Shown here: positions 48,942 through 61,114 of the stretch, one piece after another
Layout of the letters: each line of letters starts with the position of its first letter
Position numbering within the stretch: the stretch's first letter is position 1
Origin: Isoetes taiwanensis
Taxonomy: Eukaryota; Streptophyta; Lycopodiopsida; Isoetales; Isoetaceae
Direction of reading: 5' to 3'
Assembly (NCBI GenBank): GCA_021234155.1
Contig: JAJEKV010000053.1
Span: 9,247,798-9,311,797, forward strand
Length of the DNA: 64,000 nt
Translations under genes and position numbers: made by a program
The notes under the pieces: generated by a model
What the model saw: only the letters and a program-made list of their open reading frames with translations
Database searches by the model: none
What the model was told of the DNA's origin: nothing

Positions 48942-51915
48942 ATGCAAAATGCTAAAAATAAAGCCCCTAATGATGCCGATCAAGGCAAGGAAAAATCCCC
49001 AACTAATGAACATGATGGCCAAGGAAAGGAAAATACCTCAAATGATGTTCATGATGGCAAAGGAAAGGAAAAGACTCCAAATGATGTTGATGATGGCAAA
49101 GGAAAGGAAAAGGCCTCAAATGAAAAGGATGATGCCAAAGGAAAGGAAATTGTACTTTATACTGGTTGATTGGAAAAACAAAAGGTCAAGATCCCGCATG
49201 CATGCAAATGAGAGGCAGCAGAGGGAGAAGGGATTATTGTTCTAGCGCATCCTATCAATGCAAAGAATGATGAAAGATTAGGGGAGGACAAAGTTAGGTG
49301 TGGCAATCTCAAAATTATATGACAATTGGAAGGAAAAGGGTTCAGGCAAACAAGAATGCCTAGCTTGTGTGAAGCAACTAGAGGTTCCAACTATTGTTGC
49401 ATGGCCTAGGGACTGTATTCAACCTGAGGGGAACTACACGCTTTCCTATAGATGTAGAACCATTGTCAACAATGTTCACACAAAGGTAGCAAGAGGCCAC
49501 TTCCAACTTTCAAACATTATCCCACCAAAAGATGCAAGTCGATTATGATTGTTCTCCGAAGCTATGATGAAGGTTAGAGGAGGTGAATGTTGTTGGGCTT
49601 CTTGTGTTAGAATGTTCACAATAGAGGAGTTGGTGGGAGCAAGAGCTACATATCGTGAACATAAGTGTGATAGCAGAGGAATTTCATGTACACCATATTT
49701 GGCTATGCAATTCAGATGAAAGATCAAAGAAGAAAAGATTCATTGAATGGAAAGTGGATATGTTCAAAAGCATGGATGGCTATACATGGAATTCCAACCT
49801 CTTCTTGGCAAATAACCGGCAAAAGAGACATGAAAATGGTAGTAAAATTGCATTGCATGGGAACACCGGCCCGTAAGGCCTACCTCAAGAACTATAGCCG
49901 CAAAGGAAATATTTGAAAGATATGTGGATTTCAATGCGTAAAACATGCCACATAAGAGTAAGAAGGATGAAATCGGGTAGAGTTATTGTTGAAAAGAGAT
50001 TGCCATCCCATTGTACCCGAAGAGCATATTAGAGGAAATAAATGCATTGCTTTCTGAACTTGGAGTGGCCTCTATATCCCAAACCCAGTTTTTAGTAGGC
50101 TATGGAATAAGCATTTCAAGCATGTGACCATAGCAACTTCAAACAACTTTGCCAAGTGCAATTTATGTGCTAAGCTGAAGGAGACACTAGATAAGACTGC
50201 GTGCAACCAAGTCTAAGGGCAAAGATAAGGGAACATATGAAGGACCATATGACAGATCAACTATCATGTAGATCAACTTATTGGATGTGGAGGACCTTAT
50301 CTGCAATGGAACCTAATAACTATCTATGTATTATACATGATAAAATGGACCAACAGAAGACTTGTCTTCCACAATTCAAGTACATTCCTAAGTCATGTGG
50401 AAGATCATACCCTTTGCAGATTTCAATGACTGGGGCAATATTGCATGGGCAGTCTCAGACCTATTATGGCCATTTCAGTTTAGAGTTGTGGAGTGATGGT
50501 CCGATTTTTTCACATTGGGAGTATCATGAGGTGTTTAAGAAACTATGAGAAGGGTTACAATGGTCACCTACAGGATCCTACAGCTAGCCAGGCACTACAT
50601 AGTGCATTGTTGGATGGAACCCCTAATAGTATTGAAAAGTTTAGCAAGGCAAGATTTAGGAGGAATGGACCTAATGAACATGTTGGAGCTTCAACATCTC
50701 GTGCTAAACCTCGAGATCTGCCCAGAAAGCTCCTCTTGCAACTAGATAATTGTGCTGGTCAAAATAAGAATAGGTGGATGTTTTCTTTCCTATCCTACTT
50801 AACAGCTGTGGGTATTTTTGAAAGAGTCAATTTGGGGTTCCTAATGCCCGGACATACTCATGAGGATGTGGATGCATTGTTTGGAAAATATAGTCATGTA
50901 TTGAGACAAAGAGACAGCTACCAACTTTCCCAGGCTATTGGAAATATTTCATGGATGTACAAATCCATCTCCTATAGGATCTATCATAGAAGAAGTGCCT
51001 GATTGGAAGAGTTTTGTGGATGGTTATGCTCTCGACATGGAAGGTCATTCTAGACCTCTTCAATTCACTTTTTGGGTGAGAGAAGGGATTCCAATCATGC
51101 AATGGAAAATGAGACCTTCAGAGGAGAAGTGGAGAGGTGGGGCAGAAATTTGGCGCAGGGATGCAAATGGCAAGCCTATGATACCTCCTGGTCAACCAAA
51201 AGCTCTAAAACCAACTGAAGAAGTCAAGCAATTGGGCTTGACTAAGGATGGCATCAATGACTACATCAAGCATTGGCAAACTAATTCGATGAGACTAATC
51301 GCATTGATAGATTATTGGAAGAAGGTGATCAACTTGTTGGATGAGGTAGACACATCCTCGAATGTACTGCCGGAAGGGTGGTTCCCTAAAAGTAAGTGGA
51401 AAACATTAGCCGGTGCCGACGAAGATGATGGTACCATTAGTAGCATTGTGAAGGCATATGCTCCTCCTCAACTGATAAACACTATGTTGGTCCTAAGAAG
51501 GATAGGCCAAAATATCTAGGCATGGATTGTTATGAACCTTCTAATCGACGTGGAGTGCCACCAATTTGTAGTAGTAAAACCAGCAGATCTAGAGACCTAT
51601 CCAAAGGTGGTTGGGATGGACTATCTCGATATTTGCAAAGAAGAAGGTGATGTTAACTTCAATAAGGTGCGGCGTGGAATGGTGGTGTCCAAAGTACATC
51701 AGTTGAGTAATGTCACCCATAAAGAAAGATATTCAGATTGTTGGACAAAGAGGTGGAGGAGAAATCCTAGTGATCCCGATCTTTGGCTAGACATTGAAAC
51801 CGTATTGTACTCATGGACTCCAAAAACTATTCCTAGTAAAACAGCGAGAGTTACAATACCTCAGGATGTAAGGAATAAGGTTCTCATATCCTTGGGGATG
51901 TTGGTGGAAAAATGA
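48942..51915 (+). pseudogene. DUF7869-type, transposase-like gene (frameshifted)
   Basis: A single reading passes through several frames. It starts with a KEKTPNDVDDGKGKEKASN repeat (48942-49169), then a Cys-pair segment (KCNLCAKLKE, about 50155). The C-terminal core (50300-51100) reads IIHDKMDQQKTCLP, then YGHFSLELWSDGP, then LLLQLDNCAGQNKNRWMFSF, then GHTHEDVDALFGKYSHVLR, then EVPDWKSFVDG, and continues in 50938-51519 and 51532-51915. HDKMDQ, LDNC-x-x-NKN and GHTHEDxD are landmarks of the DUF7869 family, thought to have an RNase-H-like, transposase-type fold. At least three frame changes and several stops make it non-functional. I see no inverted repeats around it. Such genes are frequent in non-seed plants and algae, as I recall. 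Confidence 0.75.
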
Positions 51916-52448
51916 TAAACAGTTACTATGTATCAATCACTTTTAATAAAAGTTGTGTACTACTTGAGTTTCATGATATATGATTTTGTAATTTGAAGTT
52001 AAGGTGTGAATTTATATTCCCGTGTGTGATTATATGTTAACGTCTATTCTAGTCTAAGGGCAACAAAGTTACTAAAAAAGTGAATTTAACAAAGTTACTA
52101 AAAAAGTGCAATATAAAATTTATCCCAAAATTAAGACATAATCCCAATTTAATTGAATGATGGTTTATGCACCACGACAAGTTTCCTACACAGGTTGGGC
52201 CCCAAATCTTTGTTCTTCACCCACAGTGTCAACTCATACTTTTTCCTTTTAAGTCCATCCCACTTACTAACCTTAAGTCCCAAACCTTTACACTCACAAA
52301 ATTTTAACCATCTTCAAATTTCGCCCTCATTCAACAAAGTCTTAAACGGGGAAAAACTATATTGACCTTGTGTCGACGTTCTTGGGTAACATTGCCTCTA
52401 CATTTCTGCCAATGATCCGCTGTGTTTCTGTGTTCTCCAATGACAAAA
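51916..52448. other. Intergenic; dispersed repeat copy at about 52195-52300
   Basis: The sequence CCCCAAATCTTTGTTCTTCACCCAC and AAGTCCATCCCACTTACTAAC resembles 54180-54260 and 30262-30310. No gene recognised. Confidence 0.55.
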
Positions 52449-52497
52449 CAATGATCCACTCCACATATGCTTTTTTCTCAACTTCAACATGAAGCAT
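52449..52497. repeat. 49-bp target site duplication, left copy
   Basis: Starts CAATGATCC and ends TTCAACATGAAGCAT. It recurs right after the poly(A) at 53476-53524 with three differences, all transitions. Confidence 0.9.
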
Positions 52498-53475
52498 GAC
52501 AAAAAGGCATCACCATGGTGGATCCCGCTCGGTCCAGGTGCAGCACCTCCGGTGTTGGCCGCATCCGTCGATCCACGGGTCCAGCGCAGATGGGCACAAC
52601 ATGGGGTGCTGACGATGGGGGAGTGGTATATTGACGGGCAGCTTGCACCCTGGCAGCTTTTCCGCCATAAGTTCCGACTTCAGGAACGGGATTGTGCTAT
52701 TTGGGCATGGGTGGCTAATGCGCCGCCCGAACCCCACAAAGCGTGGGTGTGGAGTTGTCATCCAAAGGTTGACCCCTCGACTCAGATGGCTGGAGTCTTC
52801 AGGTGCCAGGAGATGACTAGAGCAGCATTTGGAGATGGGTGTGGAACCCAATCTCGCCCCCCAAGATTCGGGTGTTTGCTATGGCGATAGTGCAATCGGC
52901 CCCCGAGGGGTGAACACGGGTGCACAGGATCAATCCGCGGATCGTGGAATCGTGTCCAATGTGTGGTGCACGTGTGGAGACCCCGAGCATTGTATGTTTC
53001 TCTGCTTTCGACATCCAAATAGGCATGGCGGTGGAGTCCAGCGCCTCTTTCACACATCAGCTTGAGTCAACAGTGTTCTCTTGGGGGTGTATCCTCGGGG
53101 GTGGTCCCGACCTCAGTCAGTCCGCCTTCCATTTATGTAAAAGCGTGGTTACTTGTGGCTCATTTGGAAGCGTCGGCGCATGAAGGTGTTCAGGAATGAG
53201 GAGGTACAGCCTCGGGTTCTGATCCCGCAGTTAAGGTACAAATTATATCTCTCTTACCTGGCATCTCCTCGGAAGGAGCAGTTTAAGGCAGCTATCTGGG
53301 AAAGGACCCTTCTCATTGTAGACAGCATTGGCAGATTTATCCCATGAGTCGTAGGTAGGTATATGTGTTGTGTGGGTGCTCGCCCATGTGTGGGCAGGGG
53401 TACCCTAGTATCGCTCTTCTTGTACTTACGCTATATTAATATTATTTACTTTCATCCTTCAAAAAAAAAAAAAAA
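52498..53475 (+). mobile_element. 5'-truncated LINE (3' end with poly(A) tail)
   Basis: The element is flanked by the 49-bp duplication and ends in an A-run (53460-53475). The coding part is the C terminus of an ORF2. Frame 52489-52890 has VQRRWAQHGVLTMGEWYIDG. After a frame change near 52820, SIWRWVWNPISPPKIRVFAM starts a zf-RVT domain, followed by ESCPMCGARVETPS (the CxxC pair). The reverse transcriptase itself is lost by truncation. About 0.45 kb of 3' UTR follows. Compare the minus-strand LINE at the left of the window; whether they are one family cannot be told because they do not overlap. Confidence 0.82.
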
Positions 53476-53524
53476 CAATGATCCGCTTTACATATGCTTT
53501 TTTCTCAACTTCAACATGAAGCAT
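53476..53524. repeat. 49-bp target site duplication, right copy
   Basis: Counterpart of 52449-52497. Confidence 0.9.
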
Positions 53525-54000
53525 CTTGGTTGTGCTCCATCCCAACGATCCGCTTCTCCAATGCTTGTTTTGGTGCCTTTTTTCCTTCTAAGAGTGTTTC
53601 TGTGTTGTCGCTTCTCCACTTCAATGACTACTTCTGCAATGCTTGTTTTTGCGTTTTTTTCCTTCAGTGCCACAGCTATTTGGCAAAAATACTCGACCTG
53701 AATCTGGCTACGCTTGACAGATCTATGTCAAAATTGGCCAGAGTTTCTATTTGCAAAAACAAAGAAGATTGGATCCCCCCAAGTTGGATCTATCATAGAA
53801 TCGCCAGAATCAGTTATAGTAGGAACTATTGGAAGCCAAACATATATGCCTGAATTGCAGCAGAGTTTGTGAGACGAAAATCCAATAAGGAACTGGCAGA
53901 AATTTGAAGCTGGATTAGGCAGAAAGCAAATTAAAAGGCAAAAACATGAAGATCTCAAGAACATGCAAAAATTTAAAGCTGGATTAAAATTTCGTCGAAG
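53525..54000. other. Intergenic, no gene recognised
   Basis: A CAATGCTTGTTTT-type phrase is repeated near 53560 and 53637. No domain in the frames. Confidence 0.5.
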
Positions 54001-54002
54001 AA

Positions 54003-54115
54003 TTTGAATGACCATAAAATTTCTTAAGGAAATTTTCAAGTGACCTGGTGACGCCACTCACGGCTCCGTTGCTCGTGATCCACTTGAAAATTTCCTTAAG
54101 GCCATTCAAATTACT
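54003..54115. repeat. Inverted repeat (foldback) of about 40-bp arms
   Basis: AATTTGAATGACC and CTTAAGGAAATTTTCAAGTG on the left are mirrored by CACTTGAAAATTTCCTTAAG and GGCCATTCAAATT on the right, with a loop of about 40 bp. It may be a small MITE or MITE end. Confidence 0.75.
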
Positions 54116-54310
54116 CCTTCCTTTCCCCTTCAAAACTCACTCAAATTACTCCTTCCTTTCCCCTTCAAGACTCACCAACCTTTGAGCCCCAAACCTTTGT
54201 TCCCCACCCACCCACTGTCAATTTCGTGTTGAAGTCCACCCCCCTCACTAGGCTAACTAACATGATAGACGCACCATTCCCCTCACGTTCATTCCCTCCT
54301 CCTCCATGGA
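54105..54310. repeat. Short tandem copy plus dispersed-repeat segment
   Basis: CAAATTACTCCTTCCTTTCC occurs twice (54110 and 54140). The following segment (CCCCAAACCTTTGTTCCCCAC, then AAGTCCACCCCCCTCACTA) is the third copy of the dispersed repeat also at 30262 and 52195. Confidence 0.7.
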
Positions 54311-55098
54311 AACTAGCCTCATAGACGTACCAAGGCAAATTCCTTACAAAGGTCGAGCCCCGACCCAAGTGTAAATTAAACGACAAGGAAACACCTGAGA
54401 AATAGACTTGTTAAAAATCAGAACTCTCTCAACTATAGGAAAAACAAAATACAAACCATCTTGCACAACCAAGGGAGAAAGTATCCATTCACTGCATAAA
54501 GATCACTTCTTACTTCCTTTAGAAGGCCTCTCGTCTTGCCTTCGCAAAACTCTGAAATGCATATACTAACCTTTTCATGCCAGTTCACATCTTCCTCAAG
54601 GAAACAACAAAATGACAACGGTACCTTGACTCACGGCTGGAACCAACAAAACGATAACGGTACCTTGACTCGCGGCTTGAATCAAATCTATACGCTTGAT
54701 TATAACACAGAATTTGCGACTTATAATAGTCATAAAATAATTCTCCCCCAAAGAATATCTTTCATTAAAATTTTGAGCAATTTACATAGTCAAAACTTCT
54801 GTAGACCCTCACTTTGTTTGGCAACTACTTACAAAACGAGCATCACAAAGCCAGGGCATCAACTATCTAAAATGCCCATCGATCTGGGCATTTTCTTCAC
54901 TTCTTGACTTCAGTAAGAGACATTGGCCATCAGGCCTCTGCCTTATCCAGTTATGTAAGATCAGAACTGCAATGATGCAAGTCAAGTGTGACAATTACCA
55001 ATGAGGATCTTCAAGAATTGATTTAAATTACCAAGTTCAGGTAAGAATTTTATTCGACTTGTCAACATAACCGGAATACATAAGGCAACTACAGCTGA
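54311..55098. other. Intergenic, downstream of the carrier gene
   Basis: A 40-bp tandem duplication at about 54605-54685 contains AACGGTACCTTGACTCRCGGC. The part near 55060-55098 may be 3' UTR of the carrier. No gene recognised. Confidence 0.5.
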
Positions 55099-57232
55099 TC
55101 ATTCCCATGGCCTAGGCTGAAGGATCCTCTTCATGAACTCGTAGGTCATAAATACGATTCCGACGCTTGGTATGACCTTGAAATACTCTGGTAGAATTCC
55201 TCTATACAGACCCCAAAACCCCTCTGTCCTGATTATGTGACTTAATGTACCAATGGCACCACTTTTATAAACACGAGCCCGTCCTCCAGCACCTTCCAAC
55301 TGCATTCTCCTCCTCAATAAATCGATTGGGAAAGTAGCTACAAAACATAGAAAGAAAAGAGTAACTCAAATGGACATTTTAGCAACAGGCATATGATAAT
55401 TGTACATACCTGTCGACGAGCAAATACCAGCTATACTGCCGCAAGCTAAACTTGCAACTATAGCTGGAGATTCTGGCCTGTAAAGTAAATACAAAAGAAG
55501 TTATATCTTGCATGAAGTTTTTAACACAACATATATAGAGCTTCAGACCTCTGAGAAACCCAAGAGGACTTCAAGGTCTCATACGCGCAGAAATTTATGG
55601 CAATGTTTGGCCCAACACACTATTACAGTCAAAATAAGGTGTTATAAGTCATTATTATTAACTGTGTTTAGATCTGAATAAAAACAAACCCACAGATTAC
55701 TCTACCAGTAGCGTGGTTGTAAGTCCTTTGTATAGTCCCCTGAAGCCCTCATCGCAACAAATCTGGATAAGGGCATGTGTGATGCCCCTATAATATGCAA
55801 CGTTTGTCTGCAGCCATTTCCCAAATCACAGGGGTCATTCCACCTGCCAATGAATATGCTTCAAATAAGTCTTACACCTATTTAAATATACTAGACCAGT
55901 TATTGCATTTTCGTGGATGTGTGCTCTCTCAGTCAGACCTCATCATGCCCAGCTCACCTGTGCGGCTAACCGTGTCCTCACAAGGTCAAGAGGGTATGTC
56001 AAGGATGCTGCTGTGAGCCCAGCTGCACCACCTGCAAGAAGCCTTGTTCCCATGCCAACTCCTAAGCTTTCCTGTCTGTGTTCCATTCCTGTATAGCTCA
56101 TCAGGAACTGCATATCCAAACCAGTCAGATACAAGTAATTTTCCAATAGCACAACGACATGACATGACAGAGAAACAAAATCTGCTTACCCTTTTATATT
56201 CTTCATATGCAAAAAAATTGATTGCAGAATATGGAAGCCTATGAACAACAGTAACCCCGTTGCCTTTCCAGAACGCCCTAAAACCTTCTTCTCGAAAAAT
56301 CCTTGAAGCCTCCCGCAAAATACTTGGGCGAGATAGTGAACCTTCTGCACCCATCCCTTGGACCTTGATGTACATATTTCCATACTTTAGTACAAAAAGT
56401 ACACATGCATTCTTCTATAATCAGTGCAGAACGTGCAGTTTACTCTAACATCCAGAGTTTACAGAAACATCTCCTAGCAGAAAAGACATTGCTCCTAACG
56501 TATATAATTAATTGTGAGTGCCTTCTTGAGTAAGCCATTGTCACTAGAACTTTTCAACTAAAGGGCACTGAATGATAGATTATGTAACTCTCAGCCCGAT
56601 TGAAACATGCATCTTAAGTTGAGGGGGCCTCCTTAGGGGACCTCTAGGATAAAACTTTGAACCTTGAATTTCTGACTCATCCCCAATTCTTGTATAATTT
56701 TCTGGTGGGATGTATGTTTTTCTGCAGACCATAAGTCCCGTTTCTGCTTCTAACAGATTTCAGAAATTTAGGTTTCTCTATTTTTTAATAAAATTCACTT
56801 ACTCGCAAAGATGGATTCTTAAAAGTTGAGCATAACAAAATACAATTCAATTACCCTCCATAATCGCAAAGACGGATTCTTAAAAGATGACCATAACAAA
56901 ATTTTGCGTCTTACACTCTTAAAATTAATCAATAATCAATCCTCTGCCAAAAGAAGAGATACAAAGATAAGAACAGTCTAAGAAGTTGTGTTCAACCAAA
57001 TACAATTCCAAACCTGAAAGAGAATAGTAAGACGAGCCAAGGGAGCAGTACAAGTTTTACTGACTGCTCCAGCTATGCCCCCAGAAATAAGCTGTGATGC
57101 AGTTCCAATCTGTGACGACCTGACTACCTCCCGAACCCTTGGTTCCATAGTTTTACCTGCAACATTTTCCCTTTCATCCACTGTTCGCCCTATAACTCGA
57201 CTATGATTATGAACCCCTACGTCTGCTGCCAT
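55099..57232 (-). CDS. Mitochondrial substrate carrier (SLC25 family), 7 exons, 340 aa
   Basis: SLC25 carriers exchange nucleotides, cofactors or metabolites across the inner mitochondrial membrane. Exons on the minus strand, all with GT donor and AG acceptor: 57232-57014, 56363-56190, 56107-55958, 55807-55706, 55619-55549, 55477-55410, 55337-55099. They total 1023 bp in frame. Three tandem carrier repeats show their signatures: AGAVSKTCTAPLARL, then FWKGNGVTVVHRLPYSAINF; AAGLTAASLTYPLDLVRTRL, then GFRGLYKGLTTTLL; and ATFPIDLLRRRMQLE, then GFWGLYRGILPEYFKVIPSV. The wording resembles the Arabidopsis At3g55640/At2g37890 group, related to human SLC25A42, suggesting a CoA- or adenine-nucleotide-type substrate; substrate is not proven. 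The N-terminal extension of about 45 residues is polar. The first P-x-D motif reads TAPLAR instead of Px[DE], usual for this group. No stops or frameshifts: it looks functional. Confidence 0.92.
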
Positions 57233-57973
57233 GTCTAACCTCTCCTATCTCAAAACCAATATAACGCTATCTAACTTCTTAGGCTCTTCCCAAGTTCCTG
57301 CTTCTTGCAATAAGCTTTAGTTAAAGACCCCCTGATGGGGTCAGCTGCCCTTGCATGAATCCTTTCTCCTAACCCCCAAAATCGCCCTTTGTGGATCTAA
57401 AATCGCCATAGCCGGATTGGATCTAGACTCAGCAGATATCGAAAAAAATAAGAAGAAACCGAAGAATCGGGGCTATGTCGAAGTTAGACTAAGACAAGCC
57501 ATTCTGGAACCATAGATTGTTTATGGCGATACGGTGACACAGCCAGAATCTGACTGGGGCTCTGAATCCACCATAGCCGCAACTCCGACAACGCAGTTTT
57601 TGCGCAAAGGTTGATTCCCAGAATTTTTCCCCTTCTCCTATTTTCCGTTGTTTTCCTTCTTTTACCTTGCAAAGAAGGCCTTTCATTATTTGCCCTGACA
57701 TCGACGGCTCTCATAGCCCCGAACAAAAGACTCCGCTTAATATGAACCGTCCATCGCCCTTTACCGAATATTCCTTTTGTGGCTGGATATCCGTATTAGG
57801 ATGCTTTTTCTTTTTCCCTTCTCTATACCTTTTTTTTTTAATTTAGGCTTGTTTATTTGTTACCTGTTTGTTTGAAGGAAACCGTGTTTTCTTTATTATT
57901 AGTTAGTAGGTGGCCCCCTAGTAAGTCCCTAGATCCTCAACTCGACCCCATATCATCTACCCTACTCACCAAT
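57233..57973. promoter_or_regulatory. Likely 5' UTR and promoter side of the carrier gene
   Basis: Upstream of the carrier start. No obvious TATA box is decisive. Frames at 57484-57726 are short and unsupported. The pyrimidine-rich stretch near 57600-57670 on the plus strand would be purine-rich in the carrier transcript sense. Confidence 0.4.
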
Positions 57974-58141
57974 ACATTGTGGTCGGTTCTCTGAGGCTAA
58001 ATTATGCATACCCTAAATTATCTCATTGTCGCAACGCTGGCTTTCAGAAAGCTAGTGATACATTGTGGTCGGTTCTGTGAGGCCAGATTATGCATACCCT
58101 AAATTATCTCGTTGTCGCGAAGCTGGCTTTTGGAAAGCTAG
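57974..58141. repeat. Tandem duplication of about 83 bp, 2 copies
   Basis: The unit runs from ATTGTGGTCGGTTCTSTGAGG through TTATGCATACCCTAAATTA to GCTGGCTTTYRGAAAGCTAG. Confidence 0.9.
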
Positions 58142-59750
58142 CCCTCATGTATCAAATCACGCCATTATAAAGCTGATCTTTTATCTATACATACTTTGAT
58201 GCCATATGTATGGGCTAGAGCTTCAGACCAATATGAAGGTCGATTAATCATGCAAGTTGTTTTTTGTAATTTGTGTGATTTATGCAGTACATTTATTATT
58301 ATTATTATTATTATATTATTATTATTATTATAGTGTCTTCTCAAAAACCCTTCAAGGTAGAAGTTTCTTTAATGGGTGTATTGTTCCTTAGCTCACTTTA
58401 CACCCTATGGATGATAAAGTTCAATTCCATTCTTGTCATCTGAAACTTGGTTCGGCTTAAACTGTCCATACTCTAGATGATATTCATGAGATTGGTTTTG
58501 TCTTCTGGCCCTGGTTATGTGAGACTGAACTCCATACCTGAATGATCCTTTTCGCATGAGGTTGGTTGTCATGAGGTTGGTTTTTGAGTTTTATATCATA
58601 CTGTTGGATGGCTAGTCTTCCTATTTGTTGGTGAGAGGTCAAACACGAGCCATGTGTTCGGTGAAGTGTTAAAAAAATGACATGTGTTTGGAAATTTCGT
58701 CGCGTATCACCATTGTGGACCCTTTTCTAAGTCCTAGTCAATTATGGCGATGCACTTCGAAAAAGAATCGTGGAATTATGGATATTTTGCTAGTGGTCCA
58801 AGCAAGTGGACAACTTATTGCTTGATTGTGATTTTTTGCAACTGTACTATATTACCATTTAAGAGAAAATGCCTTCAGCATTTGTCGGCCTTGTTTCAAT
58901 GACAATTCGTGTAAATATTGGACATGGCCATGCTTAAATTAGCTTTAAATAAGGAAATAAAAAATCCTGCTAAGTCCACAAAAACGTCATGTATTTGTTT
59001 GTTTTTTCTTTTTGCGTGGCTTTAACATGGCAAAGACCTAGATATACCCGTGGTTTAAACATGATTGTGTGTGATTTTTATGGTGCTCAAATCAGTGAGG
59101 TGTAAAGGAAATGGAGCAAAACTCTAAAGCCTTTTGGAGCCAACATGGTATTTATTATAACATATTATGTTTTTACACATCAACTATATAGAAAAGTATA
59201 TAAAGAATAGTAATTTATATATGTTTCATGGATATCCCACATTCAAGGGATATATAGCCTACTCATTTTAAAATCTTGTAGAAGATCTATATGACATTGA
59301 AACGGGACCAACTTTTGCCCGTGTGAAAACAAGTATCACTGAAGCTAAATGAAAATACTGGAATGCATATTAAATATTGAAGGTTTCTTCATGTTGTTGG
59401 TGTGAATTGCATCTCCAGAGGTCAATATAATCTTACTTCTCTTTTCATAAAACATATTAGTTGCCTAGAAGGGCCAATGATTAAGCATTACTTTTCTAAT
59501 TCAATCATTGTGCCTCTCCATCCAACTCATCATACCTCGTCTTTAATTAGTGTTGTTATTATTGCAAAGAATGTTGTGCCCCCTATTTCATCATAGAAGA
59601 TTAATGAGCTGCGCTATCCTAGTTGCCTATGCTTGGTATCCTGGTATTAGATCCCGCTAGATCCTGCTTCCCTTTCTAAAATAGAAAATGGACTAGCAGT
59701 TTTATTGTAAAGTTTAAAATTAATGAGATGGACTATCTCGTGCCAATTTA
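58142..59750. other. Intergenic; (TTA)n at 58288-58332
   Basis: A TTA/ATT microsatellite with one interruption. Otherwise AT-rich DNA without a supported gene. Confidence 0.55.
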
Positions 59751-59771
59751 TGCATGTGGTTGATTTTTACA

Positions 59772-60090
59772 GAACTTGCAATCGTAAGTTTCGAGTTGCT
59801 GCAGAAGCTATTGGTCCAAACTGCAGATGAGTTTGACTGTCCTATTTGCTTATGTCCTCCAACAATGGCTATTATTACTCGATGCACGCATGTTTTCTGC
59901 ATGCGATGTATTGAGAAAATGTTTACTTGTGATAAAAGGCAGTGCTTTTTATGCTGCTCACCACTAAATTCTGTTGATATTTTTGTTTCCAACATTGGTG
60001 AAGAAGTTGAAGAGATTGATAATCTGGAAAATGGAACAAAGGCTAGTGTGAAGATAGCTGCGTTGATTTCCTTGTTACAGAAGAAGGGTG
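59772..60090 (+). pseudogene. HLTF/RAD5-like SNF2 helicase fragment with RING finger
   Basis: HLTF-type proteins are SNF2 ATPases with an embedded RING E3 domain that act in DNA damage tolerance. After a TTTTACAG acceptor the frame reads LLQKLLVQTADEFDCPICLC, then PPTMAIITRCTHVFCMRCIE, then QCFLCCSPLNSVDIFV, then KIAALISLLQKK, and ends at a GTGAGT donor. DFDCPIC-x-PPT and the K-x-x-ALxSLL tail are characteristic of the plant At5g05130-type protein. The C3HC4 residues are all present. Neither the ATPase motifs before it nor the helicase C domain after it can be found, so it is a lone exon, either a fragment or a gene with very long introns. Confidence 0.75.
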
Positions 60091-61080
60091 AGTTAACTTC
60101 ATGAAGTGTTTCCTACTTTATGACTAATATCCTTTGATCGATTGCTATTAGAGTACAGGAACGTTTTCTTGGTACCACAATTTTAGCTCTTGAATTCAGT
60201 AAATAAAAGCTGCATTGTCTTGTTTCCAGTTTTACATTTGCCACCCCTTGGCTTATCCAAGTCGACAATGTGCAACTATTAGAAAATCACTAGCATGTAA
60301 GTCCTGACTGCCAGCCTTTACATTTGGCTCACATTTCATTCCAGAAAATATTGTCTAAGGCGGTGTTGTTCTTATAATTGATTTGAAATAGGTAGCCGGT
60401 CTTGCTCGCCCTAGGAGAGAAGGTGATGTCTTTCTGGCCCAAGCAATGGAACAGGAGAATTAAGGTAAAAAGATGAAATGTCTTAGTGGGTTTTAAATGA
60501 AAGTGAAAGGTTTTTAAAATTCTTTCCATTTACAGGTCAGAGTTGCGGAAGAATGGCAGCAGTTGGGTGATTTGCGATTGTCTTGCTCACCTTCACCATG
60601 CCCACATGCATGCAGGATTTCACAAGTCTCCATCAATTTCTAAGAATTTCTATCCTGGCAGCCCGAGTCCGGTTTATCAGAGATAATGGTGTATATATTT
60701 ATATATAATATAAAAGGCTCTCAGCTGCATCCTCCTGTACATTATTCCAATTTTATCATATCAATAAAATGTCCATTTTTTCATTCATGATTTGGTTCAT
60801 CGCAACAATGTGTCACTTAGCTTTAGGCTCCCAATTTGGTACACCCTCCCTAAATGTGAATATAAGTTTCATCTTTAATGGCTTTAACCAACCACCTCAA
60901 AGCAACAAAAGGTGCAACAATAATTTGACGATAGTAGTAACTGAAAATGTGGTGAACTGTCTGACCGCTACCTTGACGAAAAATTATTCTGGCTCTCAAT
61001 CGTCAGATAATATTCGTCAAAGAAATCGTCAGCCAGTAGACTCTGGCCACTAGCCTATTTTATGAAGACTATCTGACAAT
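60091..61080. other. Intergenic, no gene recognised
   Basis: A frame at 60769-61053 has a hydrophobic start but no domain. Its 3' part is made of TCGTCAG/ATTCGTCA motifs that look like subterminal repeats of the CACTA end that follows. Confidence 0.45.
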
Positions 61081-61114
61081 TTTTTTGACAAAAAATCCTT
61101 GTTCTCTTGTAGTG
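60960..61114 (-). mobile_element. CACTA-type transposon terminus (right end)
   Basis: Read inward from 61114 the sequence is CACTACAAGAGAACAAGG, the canonical plant CACTA (CMC) terminus. Upstream of it on the plus strand CTGACSR, ATCGTCAG and TTCGTCA motifs recur near 60960-61080 as subterminal repeats do. The matching left end is not recognisable in the window, so the extent is unknown; the HLTF-like RING exon to the left could lie inside the element. Confidence 0.6.

Noticed and set aside
52510-53057. Minus-strand frames opposite the LINE 3' part
   Set aside because: Antisense shadows of the zf-RVT coding region.
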